Of a stretch of DNA of 64,000 nt, positions 35,830-44,095 are shown piece by piece. The stretch lies in contig NZ_RDSM01000002.1 of NCBI RefSeq assembly GCF_004115155.1, positions 248,001 to 312,000 of the forward strand, written 5' to 3'. The number at the start of each line of letters is the position of its first letter. Position 1 is the first letter of the stretch. The notes below the pieces were generated by a model, which saw nothing but the letters and a program-made list of their open reading frames with translations, was not told the DNA's origin and searched no databases. A program made the position numbers and the translations under genes. Source of the stretch: Granulicella sibirica. GTDB taxonomy: Bacteria; Acidobacteriota; Terriglobia; Terriglobales; Acidobacteriaceae.

Positions 35830-36714
35830 CTAGCTTGCCTGCGTATCGAGGATCAGATCGATGTCATCCCAGTCCTCATCCGAAACATCCAGCTTCGCCG
35901 CCGCAAAGTTCTCTTCCAGATGCTCGATCGAACTCGTCCCGGGAATCGGAATGATATTCGCCGACCGATGCAGAAGCCACGCCAGCGAAAGTTGCCCGAT
36001 CGTAGCCCCGTGATCCCTCGCAAGCCCCTCCAGAGGATGATTCGTTGACGCCGAATCGCTCGAAGGCCGCGTCAGCTTCCCCGCGTTGATCGGGTACCAC
36101 GGAATGAACGCCAACCCATGCTCTTCGCAGTAGGAAAGCGTACTCTCCGACTTGCGTTCGACGAGGTTGTACCGGTTCTGCACGCTCACAATCGGAACGA
36201 TCTTCCGCGCCTCTTCTATCTGCACCGGCGTCACCTCGGACAGCCCGATGTGCCGGATCTTCCCCTGGCTCTGCGCGTCCTTGAGCGCACCAAGCGTATC
36301 CGCCAATGGGACCGTCGGGTCGATCCGGTGAAGCTGGTACAGATCGATCCGTTCCACCTTCAGCCGTCGCAGGGAAAGCTCCAATTGCTGCTGCAGATAA
36401 TCCGGCCGCCCACAAGCCTTCGACTTCGCCGGTCCCTGCCGCGTCAACCCGCCCTTCGTCGCAATCACCAAGCCAGCCGGATAGGGATGCAGCGCCTCCG
36501 CGATCAGATCCTCGGCGATTTGCGGCCCATAGGCATCCGCCGTATCGATGAAGTTGATCCCCAGATCTACGCACTTCCGCAAGACAGCATGCGCCGCCAC
36601 CAGGCCAGTCGGCGGCTCGCCCCAGGCACCCTCACCCGTCAGGCGCATCGTGCCATAGCCCATCCGATGCACCGGCAGATCACCACCAAGAACAAACGTA
36701 TCCCTCAAAGCCAT
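35830..36714 (-). CDS. Aldo/keto reductase
   Basis: NADPH-dependent reductase of 294 residues with a TIM-barrel fold. Catalytic residues are visible as FIDTADAYGPQIAEDLIAEAL (Asp and Tyr), VIATKGGL (Lys) and LYQLHRIDP (His). RHIGLSEVTPVQIEEARKIVPIVSVQNRYNLV and the C-terminal cofactor-binding IIPIPGTSSIEHLEENFAA follow. The overall pattern fits the YdbC/pyridoxal-reductase-like branch of the AKR superfamily. Located between the EVE and fabI genes in the same direction. Confidence 0.92.
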   Translation of the reverse strand: MALRDTFVLGGDLPVHRMGYGTMRLTGEGAWGEPPTGLVAAHAVLRKCVDLGINFIDTADAYGPQIAEDLIAEALHPYPAGLVIATKGGLTRQGPAKSKACGRPDYLQQQLELSLRRLKVERIDLYQLHRIDPTVPLADTLGALKDAQSQGKIRHIGLSEVTPVQIEEARKIVPIVSVQNRYNLVERKSESTLSYCEEHGLAFIPWYPINAGKLTRPSSDSASTNHPLEGLARDHGATIGQLSLAWLLHRSANIIPIPGTSSIEHLEENFAAAKLDVSDEDWDDIDLILDTQAS

Positions 36715-36747
36715 AAGCCCTCTACTCCCTATCCCCTGCTCCCTGCC

Positions 36748-37140
36748 TTAACCATGCACAAGCCAGTCATACTGCTCGTCCGTCAGAGGAACGACCGAAA
36801 GCCGGAACTGCCGGAACATGATCGACCCCGTAAACACCGGAGCCTCGCGAATCTCCGCCAGCGGCTTCTCCCGCTTCAACCTCTTCAGCGGCTTGATCCG
36901 CACCAGCGGAAACTTCGGATCATCGGGATTGGTACCATTCGACACGATCTCAGCCGTCCCGACCGCCGCCTTGCCAACATTCGAGTGATAGATGACAGCC
37001 TTCTCACCCTTCTTCATGTTGCGCAGCGTGATCAGCGCCTGGTTATTTGTGATCCCGTCCCACGTCGTCTCGCCATCCCGCAGCAGGTCGTCGTAGGAGT
37101 ACTTGTCCGGTTCCGTCTTCAAAAGGTAGGGCATAGACAT
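36748..37140 (-). CDS. EVE-domain protein
   Basis: 130 residues, a complete EVE domain: YLLKTEPDKYSYDDLLRDGETTWDGITNNQALITLRNMKKGEKAVIYHSNVGKAAVGTAEIVSN and RLSVVPLTDEQYDWLV. The fold is related to PUA and YTH domains, which read modified bases in RNA or DNA. As a stand-alone protein its target is unknown. It starts 12 bases after murI; MPYLL at the third codon is an alternative start. Occurrence inside an envelope cluster is probably incidental. Confidence 0.9.
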   Translation of the reverse strand: MSMPYLLKTEPDKYSYDDLLRDGETTWDGITNNQALITLRNMKKGEKAVIYHSNVGKAAVGTAEIVSNGTNPDDPKFPLVRIKPLKRLKREKPLAEIREAPVFTGSIMFRQFRLSVVPLTDEQYDWLVHG

Positions 37141-37152
37141 AGGGTATAAGCC

Positions 37153-37974
37153 CTAGCCGCCAAGGTCTATCAAACTCACCGGCGGCAGCACCTGTCCAAG
37201 AAACCGCGACCCGAGCCGCTGGAACTTCTCGATCGAATCCGTCGCATAGAACGCCGTACTCGTGGCCACTCCAACCGCAGCCCGAGTGCCAATCTGCCCC
37301 GCAACCGCCTGCGCCGTAGCATCGGCGGAATCGATCAGCCGCAGCGGATAGTCCAGCCTCCGCAGCGTCTCTTCGATCAGCGGCTTCAGCAGCGGATAGT
37401 GCGTACACCCAAGCAGCAGGGAAGTCGCCTGCGGAGCCTCCGCCATTGCCTCCGCAAGATAAATCCGCAGCACCTCCGCCGTAACCGCGATCGTCTCTGG
37501 AGTAGCCTCGAGCCACCCCTCCTCTACCAGCGGCACAAGCAGGGGACAAGCCTTCTCTGTCGCTGCCAAGCCCCGCGCCTCAAGCGCCCGTGTATAAGCT
37601 CCAGACTGCACCGTTGCCGTCGTCGCCAGCACAAGCACATGCCCTGCTGCGCCCACAGCCTGAGCCGCAGCGGCCCCAGGAGCAATCACGCCCGTCACTG
37701 GAATAGGTAGATCAGCTTTCAGATCCTCAAGCGCCAGCGCCGTCGCCGTATTGCAGGCGACGACCAGGTGTTCCGCCCCTTGTTCCAGCAGAAATCGCCC
37801 ACTCGAGAGCGCATACCGCGCAATCGTCTCCCGCGACTTCGACCCGTACGGCAACCGCGCCGTGTCCCCCAGGTACAGGTACCGCGCACCCGGAATCAGC
37901 GGAAGCAGCGCCCGCAGCACCGTCAGCCCGCCAAAGCCCGAATCGAACACGCCAATGGTGAGAGGTGAGTTCAA
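37153..37974 (-). CDS. murI: Glutamate racemase, probable TTG start
   Basis: Makes D-glutamate for peptidoglycan. Residues 1-273 counted from a TTG: IGVFDSGFGGLTVL with Asp11, LYLGDTARLPYG, VVACNTATALAL with catalytic Cys74, VTGVIAPG, and LLLGCTHYPLL with the second catalytic Cys190. The TTG at 37974 lies 4 bases after the stop of the GerMN gene and has GAGAAG upstream; there is no in-frame ATG near it that keeps the N-terminal strand. The alternative would be a start far upstream inside the neighbour gene. The length is normal for the family. Confidence 0.93.
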   Translation of the reverse strand: MNSPLTIGVFDSGFGGLTVLRALLPLIPGARYLYLGDTARLPYGSKSRETIARYALSSGRFLLEQGAEHLVVACNTATALALEDLKADLPIPVTGVIAPGAAAAQAVGAAGHVLVLATTATVQSGAYTRALEARGLAATEKACPLLVPLVEEGWLEATPETIAVTAEVLRIYLAEAMAEAPQATSLLLGCTHYPLLKPLIEETLRRLDYPLRLIDSADATAQAVAGQIGTRAAVGVATSTAFYATDSIEKFQRLGSRFLGQVLPPVSLIDLGG

Positions 37975-37978
37975 GCGT

Positions 37979-38635
37979 CTACTTCTCGTCGCCCGTCGGA
38001 GGACGGTTCGCGGTATCGACCGCCGGATACGCTCGCAGCAGGCTCGCATGCCCCGCAAGCGTCTCCCGAGGCTTCCCATCCACCAGAAACCGTATCTGTT
38101 CGATCTCCGGAAGCGTCGCATGCAGCGTCCCAATCATCGACTGCACCGTAAGCGTCTCCACAACGACCCCCGACGGATGATGATCGGCAAACGAACCCTT
38201 CAGGTTGATCACCGCAGTCAGCCCCCCCCGTGTTTGTGAGAGCGAATCCTGCCTGCTCCCCTGCGCGCCAGACGCGGCAGCCGGAGTAAACAGATACACA
38301 TCATCGACTGCCCCTCCGCTCTGCAGAGGATGAGCCGACCCAGGCTGCGCGTACAGCGAAATAAGATTCTCAAGCAAAGCTCGCGCCTTCAGACCGGGAT
38401 CCTCCGGAAGAGCGATCTGCCGCGATGTCGGCGTAAGAGAGACATCCGCATCGTTCGCCATCGACAAAGTCACATTTGCCAGCTCGGAAGGCGTAGGAGC
38501 GGCCAGCGGAGTCAGATCTCCATGATTGGCAAACTTCTCCCGGGCCTGTTCGCATCCGCGCAGGAGGAACAGGAACATGAACAGGATGCACCCAAGCAGG
38601 CACCAGAACAGCACGCGCTGATAGCGAGGGATCAT
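37979..38635 (-). CDS. GerMN-domain membrane-anchored protein
   Basis: 218 residues: an N-terminal membrane helix (RVLFWCLLGCILFMFLFLL) ending in a possible acylated cysteine (RGCEQ), then a linker and a GerMN domain (about 85-205). This includes IALPEDPGLKARALLENLISLY, VDDVYLF, GGLTAVINLKGSFADHHPSGVVVETLTVQSMIGTLHATLPEIEQIRFLVDGKPRETLAGHASL. The domain name comes from spore germination protein GerM, but it also occurs in cell-envelope proteins of non-spore-formers, often with amidases and MurI, as here. The start overlaps the end of the amidase gene by 4 bases. Confidence 0.9.
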   Translation of the reverse strand: MIPRYQRVLFWCLLGCILFMFLFLLRGCEQAREKFANHGDLTPLAAPTPSELANVTLSMANDADVSLTPTSRQIALPEDPGLKARALLENLISLYAQPGSAHPLQSGGAVDDVYLFTPAAASGAQGSRQDSLSQTRGGLTAVINLKGSFADHHPSGVVVETLTVQSMIGTLHATLPEIEQIRFLVDGKPRETLAGHASLLRAYPAVDTANRPPTGDEK

Positions 38636-39531
38636 CGCGCCCCTCCCGGCTTAATCGGCGCGATCGAAGGCACGGACCTCAAGGGCGCGCCCGGCGGAGT
38701 CGGCGGAGCAGGCGCCGCAACCGGCGGCTTGATCTTAGGCCGGGGAGCGGCCTTCGGCGCGGACGGATCAGCCGACGGATCCACAACCGGCTTCGGCGGA
38801 TCGAACGTCGTCCGCCACGCCACCAGCGCCCCCGTAATCGCATCCGCAAGCTGTTGCTGATACCCCTCGTCATTCACCGGCGTACCCGACTTCGGCCCAA
38901 ACTCGATGAGCACCGCCGGACACGTCAGCGAATCGATCGGAGGCACCGAAGACTGCAACGTCACCGGCTTGAACGACGCCGAAGCCAGCGCACTCGTCAG
39001 CCCTTCCAGCAAACTCAAACTCTGCGATACGTAGGTAGCCTGTGCCGTCTCCCATTGCAGAACAGAGTGCGGCTCCGGATCCGCCTGCAACGATGAAGTT
39101 GCCAGGTAAGCTCCCGACCCGGACGAGGTCGCATGAATCAGAAGGCATGCAATCGGCCTCGAGTGATTCGCAATGTCCGCCCTTTGGTCCGAGGTCATAG
39201 AGGCATCGCCATCCCGAGCCGAAACCACCGTCAGCCCCTTCGCCTGCAAGAGCGACCGCAGCCTCTGTTCGAACGCCAGCGTCACATCCTTCTCTTGAAG
39301 CTTGCCGCTCAGGCGAGCCCCGTTGTCCGTCCCACCATGTGCCGGGTCGAGAAACACCACATTCCGGTTGTACATCGGCAGGCTTGCGATCCCCTGAGCA
39401 CCAAGCGGGATCGCTGAGAGTGCGGAAAAAGCAAGGGCAGCAGGAAAGAGCCGTCGAGTAGGAGGGGCTTGGCAGGTCACAGGATCAGTTCGATGCGGTT
39501 CGTCGTCCATTGTAGAGGACCGGCCAGCCAT
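38632..39531 (-). CDS. N-acetylmuramoyl-L-alanine amidase (Amidase_3)
   Basis: Exported zinc amidase that cuts the peptide from the glycan in peptidoglycan. 299 residues: a signal segment (RRLFPAALAFSALSAIPLGAQG), then the AmiC-type domain with NVVFLDPAHGGTDNGARLSGKLQEKDVTLAF (first His and Glu), CLLIHATSSG (second His) and PAVLIEFGPKSGTPVND (catalytic Glu region). The first histidine motif reads DPAHGG rather than DPGHGG, and IHATSS replaces the usual IHANA. A Pro-rich tail (about 240-299) follows. An in-frame ATG 21 bases downstream is an alternative start. Confidence 0.85.
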   Translation of the reverse strand: MAGRSSTMDDEPHRTDPVTCQAPPTRRLFPAALAFSALSAIPLGAQGIASLPMYNRNVVFLDPAHGGTDNGARLSGKLQEKDVTLAFEQRLRSLLQAKGLTVVSARDGDASMTSDQRADIANHSRPIACLLIHATSSGSGAYLATSSLQADPEPHSVLQWETAQATYVSQSLSLLEGLTSALASASFKPVTLQSSVPPIDSLTCPAVLIEFGPKSGTPVNDEGYQQQLADAITGALVAWRTTFDPPKPVVDPSADPSAPKAAPRPKIKPPVAAPAPPTPPGAPLRSVPSIAPIKPGGAR

Positions 39532-39564
39532 CCGCGTAAGTTGCTCTCGGGGTTTGCCTTCCAG

Positions 39565-40362
39565 CTAGTGCGAACTCCAGGTCTTCTCAATAGAATTGCA
39601 AAGCGTCTCCAGCGTGCAATCCGCGCACCGTGGCTTCCGCGCAATACAAATCTGCCGCCCATGATGGATCAGTTCATGCGAGAAAGCGATCCACCGGTCC
39701 TTCGGCAGGATCTTCTCCAGATCCTTCTCGATCTTCTCCGGCGTGCTCTCTTTTGTCAGCTCCAGCCGCCGCGAGAGCCGCAGCACATGCGTATCAACCA
39801 CCACCCCCGAAGCGATCCCGAACCACGACCCCAGCACCACATTCGCCGTCTTCCGCGCGACGCCGGGGATGCGCAGCATCTCCTCCATCGTCTGCGGAAT
39901 CTCCCCGCCATACTCGCCCGAGACAAGCTTCGCCGCACCCAGGATCGACTTCGCCTTGTTCCGATAGAACCCCGTCGTTCGGATCAGCTCCTCTAACTCC
40001 GGCAGCGTCGCCTTCGCCATCGCCGCTGGGGTCGGAAATGCCCGAAACAGATCGGGCGTCACAATGTTCACCCGCACATCCGTACACTGCGCCGAAAGAA
40101 TCGTGGCAACCGTAAGCTCCCACGCATTGTGGTGATTCAGCGCACACACCACTCCCGGATACGTCTTCCGCAGCGCATCGAGAATCGCCGCCACCCGCTC
40201 CGGCGAGGTCGGCCTAGCGGTCCGCCCAGGCCGCTTCTTTGGAGCCACCGGCTCCGTCGCCGCAATCGCCCGCGCAGCCGCCCCCTCCGGTGACTTCGGA
40301 ACCGGCCGAAGCGGAGTGATTACTTTCTTCGCGCTTTTAGCAGCCTTCTTCCCCGGAGCCAC
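39565..40362 (-). CDS. nth: Endonuclease III, probable GTG start
   Basis: DNA glycosylase/AP lyase acting on oxidised pyrimidines. HhH-GPD fold with LSAQCTDVRVNIVTPDLF, TTGFYRNKAKSILGAAK, the helix-hairpin-helix IPGVARKTANVVL with the catalytic lysine, and VVDTHVLRLSRRLEL with the catalytic aspartate. The C-terminal 4Fe-4S loop is C-x6-C-x2-C-x5-C in ICIARKPRCADCTLETLC. A basic Pro/Ala/Lys-rich N-terminal extension of about 55 residues precedes the core. The GTG at 40362 lies 2 bases after the hemQ stop and is preferred over an ATG that lies inside hemQ. Confidence 0.92.
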   Translation of the reverse strand: MAPGKKAAKSAKKVITPLRPVPKSPEGAAARAIAATEPVAPKKRPGRTARPTSPERVAAILDALRKTYPGVVCALNHHNAWELTVATILSAQCTDVRVNIVTPDLFRAFPTPAAMAKATLPELEELIRTTGFYRNKAKSILGAAKLVSGEYGGEIPQTMEEMLRIPGVARKTANVVLGSWFGIASGVVVDTHVLRLSRRLELTKESTPEKIEKDLEKILPKDRWIAFSHELIHHGRQICIARKPRCADCTLETLCNSIEKTWSSH

Positions 40363-40364
40363 GG

Positions 40365-41165
40365 TTAGCCCAGCCGGTCCAGCATCTCCGCCGGCTGCAG
40401 CCTCACGCACGAGAAGATCGGCGTATCCTGCAGCGTGTACAGGCTGATCTCCGTCTCCCGAAGCTGCTGCACGAGATCAAGAAAGTCCTCGGGAAAGTTC
40501 GTCTCGAACGCCACCACGAACTCCTGGTCGTCGATCCCGAACGAGTAAGTGGTATTCAGCTTCACCCGCGGATACAGCAGCCCAATCCGGATGTGCTCAT
40601 CCATCAACCTCTTCCGCTCCGCCGCCGACAGCAGGTACCACGGCCGCGTCTTCCAGAACGGATAGATGAAGATGTACTTCTGCCCGCCCGGCCGGATCGC
40701 GCCACGCCCCTCGCCTTCACTCTCATCCGGCCGATCGATCTGGTACTGCGATCTCTTGGTCATCGCCAGGAAGTTATGCGGCGAGGACAGATATCCGCCG
40801 AGCGGCGTGCCCATCAGCTCAGAACGCATCTTGTTCAGCTCATCGACCGCATATCCGATCGACCACACGCAGAAATCCACGTCGCCCCGCGTCCCGATCG
40901 TCGAATACGTCAGCGAAAGAAACTCGCCGGGCTTATTCCAGCGCTTCAACACCTCGACGAAAGCAGCTTTGTGCGCTGCCTTCTCCTCCGCCGGCAGACG
41001 ACGCCACTCCGGCATCACCTTATAGAAGCTGAAGCACACGATCTGCCGCTTCACTGCCGGCTTTGAAGGATCATGCGGGGCCGCGCCGTAGCTGCTCGCC
41101 GGGCGACCGGGGGCGGGAGGGGTAGCGACGGCGGAGGCGGTTGCGACGGGGTTAATTTCTGCCAT
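40365..41165 (-). CDS. hemQ: HemQ, chlorite dismutase-family coproheme decarboxylase
   Basis: Heme-binding protein of 266 residues. KRQIVCFSFYKVMPEWRRLP opens the domain, FCVWSIGYAVDEL follows, and the C-terminal half is highly typical: YPFWKTRPWYLLSAAERKRLMDEHIRIGLLYPRVKLNTTYSFGIDDQEFVVAFETNFPEDFLDLVQQLRETE, ending YTLQDTPIFSC. The KTRPWYLL and DDQEFVVAFE pattern is that of HemQ, which oxidatively decarboxylates coproheme to protoheme, rather than chlorite-degrading enzymes. A low-complexity Ala/Pro N-terminus of about 38 residues precedes it. It is the first gene of a nine-gene - strand run. Confidence 0.92.
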   Translation of the reverse strand: MAEINPVATASAVATPPAPGRPASSYGAAPHDPSKPAVKRQIVCFSFYKVMPEWRRLPAEEKAAHKAAFVEVLKRWNKPGEFLSLTYSTIGTRGDVDFCVWSIGYAVDELNKMRSELMGTPLGGYLSSPHNFLAMTKRSQYQIDRPDESEGEGRGAIRPGGQKYIFIYPFWKTRPWYLLSAAERKRLMDEHIRIGLLYPRVKLNTTYSFGIDDQEFVVAFETNFPEDFLDLVQQLRETEISLYTLQDTPIFSCVRLQPAEMLDRLG

Positions 41166-41228
41166 GATGCTGAATCTCCTGAGTCAGTATCATGCTAGCA
41201 AAGGCGCGACCCGATATACTGGGCTCAC

Positions 41229-41858
41229 ATGTCTGAAAAACTTGTTGCGGTCCTCATAGGCCTGATCTCCGCCGGCGGCTACTTCAGCGTCATGCTCCTC
41301 ATGGCGCTCCAGTCCGCCTGCATCCCCATCCCGTCCGAGGTCATCATGCCCCTCGCGGGCTACGCCCTCGCCCACAGCCAGGCCGATCTCATTCTTCTCG
41401 CGACGCTCGCCTCCCTGGCAAGCAACATCGGCTCCATCCCCGCTTACTGGATCGGCGCGAAGGGTGGCCGTCCCATGGTCGAGCGCTTCGGTGGCTACGT
41501 CCTCCTCAGCCGCCGCGACCTCGATCTCTGCGAGCACTTCTTCTCCAAGTACGGCTCCATCACCGTCCTCATCGGGCGCATGCTTCCCATCGTCCGCACC
41601 TTCATCGCCCTGCCCGCCGGCATCGCGAAGATGAACCAGTTCCGCTTCCACCTCTACACCTTCATCGGTTCCTGGCCCTGGTGCTACGCCCTCGCCTACG
41701 TCGGCATGCGGCTCGGCGCGCAGTGGGACACGAACCCGAAGTTCAAGGCCGTCTTCCAGAAGTTCCACCTCGGCGTCGAAGTCCTGTTGGTCATCGGCAT
41801 CATCTGGTTCATCTCCTCCCACTGGAAGAACCGCATCCGCGCCGGCGAACCCGCCTAG
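41229..41858 (+). CDS. DedA-family membrane protein
   Basis: 209 residues with about five membrane segments. Family marks are MALQSACIPIPSEVIMPLAGYALA, NIGSIPAYWIGAKGGRPMVERFGGYVLLS, FFSKYGSITVLIGRMLPIVRTFIALPAGIAKM (the conserved acidic-arginine helix region), and FTFIGSWPWCYALAYVGMRLG. DedA proteins act as proton-coupled lipid-carrier flippases, including undecaprenyl phosphate and phosphatidylethanolamine recycling in other species. It diverges from hemQ with 63 bases between the starts. Two repeat elements follow it. Confidence 0.94.
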   Translation: MSEKLVAVLIGLISAGGYFSVMLLMALQSACIPIPSEVIMPLAGYALAHSQADLILLATLASLASNIGSIPAYWIGAKGGRPMVERFGGYVLLSRRDLDLCEHFFSKYGSITVLIGRMLPIVRTFIALPAGIAKMNQFRFHLYTFIGSWPWCYALAYVGMRLGAQWDTNPKFKAVFQKFHLGVEVLLVIGIIWFISSHWKNRIRAGEPA

Positions 41859-41876
41859 CTCTGGCCTTTGCCGTTC

Positions 41877-41903
41877 TGGTTGTCATTCCCGAAGGGAATC
41901 TGC
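41877..41903 (-). repeat. Interspersed repeat, family 1, copy D (reverse)
   Basis: Reverse complement of copy A, identical over the core. Starts 19 bases after the DedA stop. Unlike copies A-C it points against the gene that it follows. Confidence 0.85.
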
Positions 41904-41941
41904 GTTTGCCTTGTCTCTCGCTAGACCCGTCAAAACCCAGC

Positions 41942-41987
41942 GGGTGCCCCACCTTCGGCACAGTTCCATCGTGCCTAAGGTGGGAGC
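41942..41987 (-). repeat. Hairpin element with 9-nt loop, family 3, copy 2
   Basis: CCCACCTTCGGCAC (41948-41961) pairs with GTGCCTAAGGTGGG (41971-41984), one C-T mismatch, 9-nt loop. The flank GGGTGCCCC at the left matches the other two copies. Between the DedA and pepA genes, which converge, it may also stop transcription. Confidence 0.8.
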
Positions 41988-42015
41988 CGATACCGCCCAG
42001 CGCGTCAAACCAGAC

Positions 42016-43518
42016 CTAATACCCCCGAACCCACTCCACCAGCGATCTCACCGCCACCCCGCTAGGCCCCTTGGCGATCCACGGCTTAGCGTCATCCAGC
42101 CACGCACACCCCGCAATATCCAGGTGGATCCAGGGTGTATCCCCGACAAACTCCTTCAGGAACATAGCCGCGGTAATCGCCCCGCCATACCGCGACCCCC
42201 CGGTATTCATAATGTCGGCGATAGCGCTCTTGATCTGGTCCCGGTAATCATCGGTGCAGGGAAGCCGCCAGAACTTCTCCCCGGTCGTCCCAACCCCACT
42301 CATAAACGCTTGCCAAGCAGCTTCGTCGTTCGAGAACACCCCGACATTGATCTTGCCCAGCGCAATCGCCACCGCCCCCGTCAAAGTAGCCGCGTTGATC
42401 AAATGCGTACACCCAAGCGTCTTGGCGTAGTGCAGTCCATCCGCCAACACAAGCCGCCCCTCGGCATCGGTATTGATGATCTCGATCGTCTTGCCTGACA
42501 TCGCGGTGAGGACATCTCCCGGCTTATACGCCTTCCCATCCGGCATGTTTTCCGCCGAGCAGATCACGCTGATCACCTTCACCTTCGGCTTAAGCGCCGC
42601 GATCGCTTTCATCGCCCCGATCATGGCTCCCGCCCCCGCCATGTCGTACTTCATCTTCTCCATGCCGTCGCCTGGCTTGATCGAGATCCCGCCCGTATCG
42701 AACGTAATGCCTTTCCCGACAAGCCCGAGCACCGGCGATCCTTCGCCCGGTGCCTCGGAAGGCTCATACGTCATCACGATCAGCGCCGGAGGCTCCGCCG
42801 ACCCCTGTGACACCGCCCAGAAAGCCCCCATCTTCAACTCGTGCAGCTTCTCTGTCGAGTAAACCTCACACGTCAGCCCAGCCTCGGCACACATCGCTGT
42901 AGCGCGCTTTCCGAACTCCGTCGGAGTCAGCACGTTGCCCGGCTCGTTCACCAGCCACCGGGTAAAGTTCTGCCCCGAGGCAATCGCCAACCCCTCGCTG
43001 AAGCCCGTCGTCAGAGCAGCATCCTCCGCCGCAGCCAGCACGGTGACCGAGCTTACGCTCTGATCCTTTCGGTCACTCTTATAGGTGTCATAGTCCGGAT
43101 CCGCCAGCTCCGCCCCTTCGGCCAGCACCCGTGCCACCAGCCCGCCCGCAAGCGAGGTCTCCGCCGGAAACGCAACCGCCACATCCCGCAGCCCACGAGG
43201 CTTGCAGAAACGAACCGCCGTCCCGCCACCCTTGCGAACCTCATCGAGCGTGAGCTTCGCAGCCTTACCCAGCCCGATCACCAGGAGCCGCTCAGCCTTC
43301 ACTCCGGCCGGCGCATGCAGCAAAACCGTCTCGCACACTCCAGCCTTGAACTCACCGGAAGCGAGCACCTTAGCAGCCGCGCCCTTGATCGCCTCTGAAC
43401 CCGTTAGCAGCGTGACTGACGCAGCAGCATCCTTGCCCGTAGCCGAATCGACGGCAAAAACTGCAAGCAGCGGCGTCTCAAACGCGGCTGCATCCTCAAA
43501 GAGAAGCTTCGTGATCAT
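42016..43518 (-). CDS. pepA: Leucyl aminopeptidase (M17)
   Basis: Cytosolic hexameric di-metal aminopeptidase of 500 residues. Macro-like N-terminal domain (about 1-170), then the catalytic domain with LGLVGKGITFDTGGISIKPGDGMEKMKYDMAGAGAM (metal lysine and two aspartates), ENMPDGKAYKPGDVLTAMSGKTIEIINTDAEGRLVLADGL (the NTDAEGRL signature) and THLINAATLTGAVAIALG. The ATG at 43518 gives MITKLLFED; the longer frame reaches into smpB. PepA also binds DNA in some bacteria. Lies 37 bases after smpB and is probably cotranscribed. Confidence 0.95.
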   Translation of the reverse strand: MITKLLFEDAAAFETPLLAVFAVDSATGKDAAASVTLLTGSEAIKGAAAKVLASGEFKAGVCETVLLHAPAGVKAERLLVIGLGKAAKLTLDEVRKGGGTAVRFCKPRGLRDVAVAFPAETSLAGGLVARVLAEGAELADPDYDTYKSDRKDQSVSSVTVLAAAEDAALTTGFSEGLAIASGQNFTRWLVNEPGNVLTPTEFGKRATAMCAEAGLTCEVYSTEKLHELKMGAFWAVSQGSAEPPALIVMTYEPSEAPGEGSPVLGLVGKGITFDTGGISIKPGDGMEKMKYDMAGAGAMIGAMKAIAALKPKVKVISVICSAENMPDGKAYKPGDVLTAMSGKTIEIINTDAEGRLVLADGLHYAKTLGCTHLINAATLTGAVAIALGKINVGVFSNDEAAWQAFMSGVGTTGEKFWRLPCTDDYRDQIKSAIADIMNTGGSRYGGAITAAMFLKEFVGDTPWIHLDIAGCAWLDDAKPWIAKGPSGVAVRSLVEWVRGY

Positions 43519-43555
43519 CCCTCTATCGTAACCCGCCACCCGCGGAACGACCGAG

Positions 43556-44095
43556 CTAACGCCTCTGGCTGCGAGCGACAGCGGCCTTGGCTTCCGAGTC
43601 CGCCTCACGCTTCCTCTCGGTCGCGCGCTTGTCCCATTCCTGCTTGCCTTTAGCCAGCGCAAGTTCGCATTTCACCCGCCCGTTCCGGAAATAAAGTCGC
43701 ACCGGGATGAGCGTAAATCCCTTCTGCTTCGTCATACCTTCGAGCTTCCGGACCTCTTGTTTATGCAGCAAAAGCTTCCGGGTGCGAAGCGCTTCATGAT
43801 TCATCGCATTGCCATGAGAGAACGGTCCGATGTGCGCATTCAGTAGAAAGCACTCCCCGTCTTTCAACAGCCCATACGCGTCCTTCAGGTTGGCCTTGCC
43901 CTCCCGGATGGACTTCACCTCGGTCCCGCGGAGCGAAATCCCCGCCTCGAACTTGTCGGTCAAAAAGTAGTTGAAGCTGGCCGACCGGTTGAACGCCGCA
44001 TCCCGTTTGCCCGCCGCCACGGGGTCGCGATCCTTCTCCTTCACCACGGGTTTAGGCTGGTTCGCAACGGTCGGATTGGAAAGGGAGCGCGGCAT
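43556..44095 (-). CDS. smpB: SsrA-binding protein SmpB
   Basis: Binds tmRNA and brings it to stalled ribosomes for trans-translation. The 179 residues contain the OB-fold core from about residue 31: DAAFNRSASFNYFLTDKFEAGISLRGTEVKSIREGKANLKDAYGLLKDGECFLLNAHIGPFSHGNAMNHEALRTRKLLLHKQEVRKLEG, and the basic C-terminal tail KGKQEWDKRATERKREADSE. An extra N-terminal stretch of about 30 residues is Pro/Lys-rich. No tmRNA gene is visible in the window. Confidence 0.96.
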   Translation of the reverse strand: MPRSLSNPTVANQPKPVVKEKDRDPVAAGKRDAAFNRSASFNYFLTDKFEAGISLRGTEVKSIREGKANLKDAYGLLKDGECFLLNAHIGPFSHGNAMNHEALRTRKLLLHKQEVRKLEGMTKQKGFTLIPVRLYFRNGRVKCELALAKGKQEWDKRATERKREADSEAKAAVARSQRR

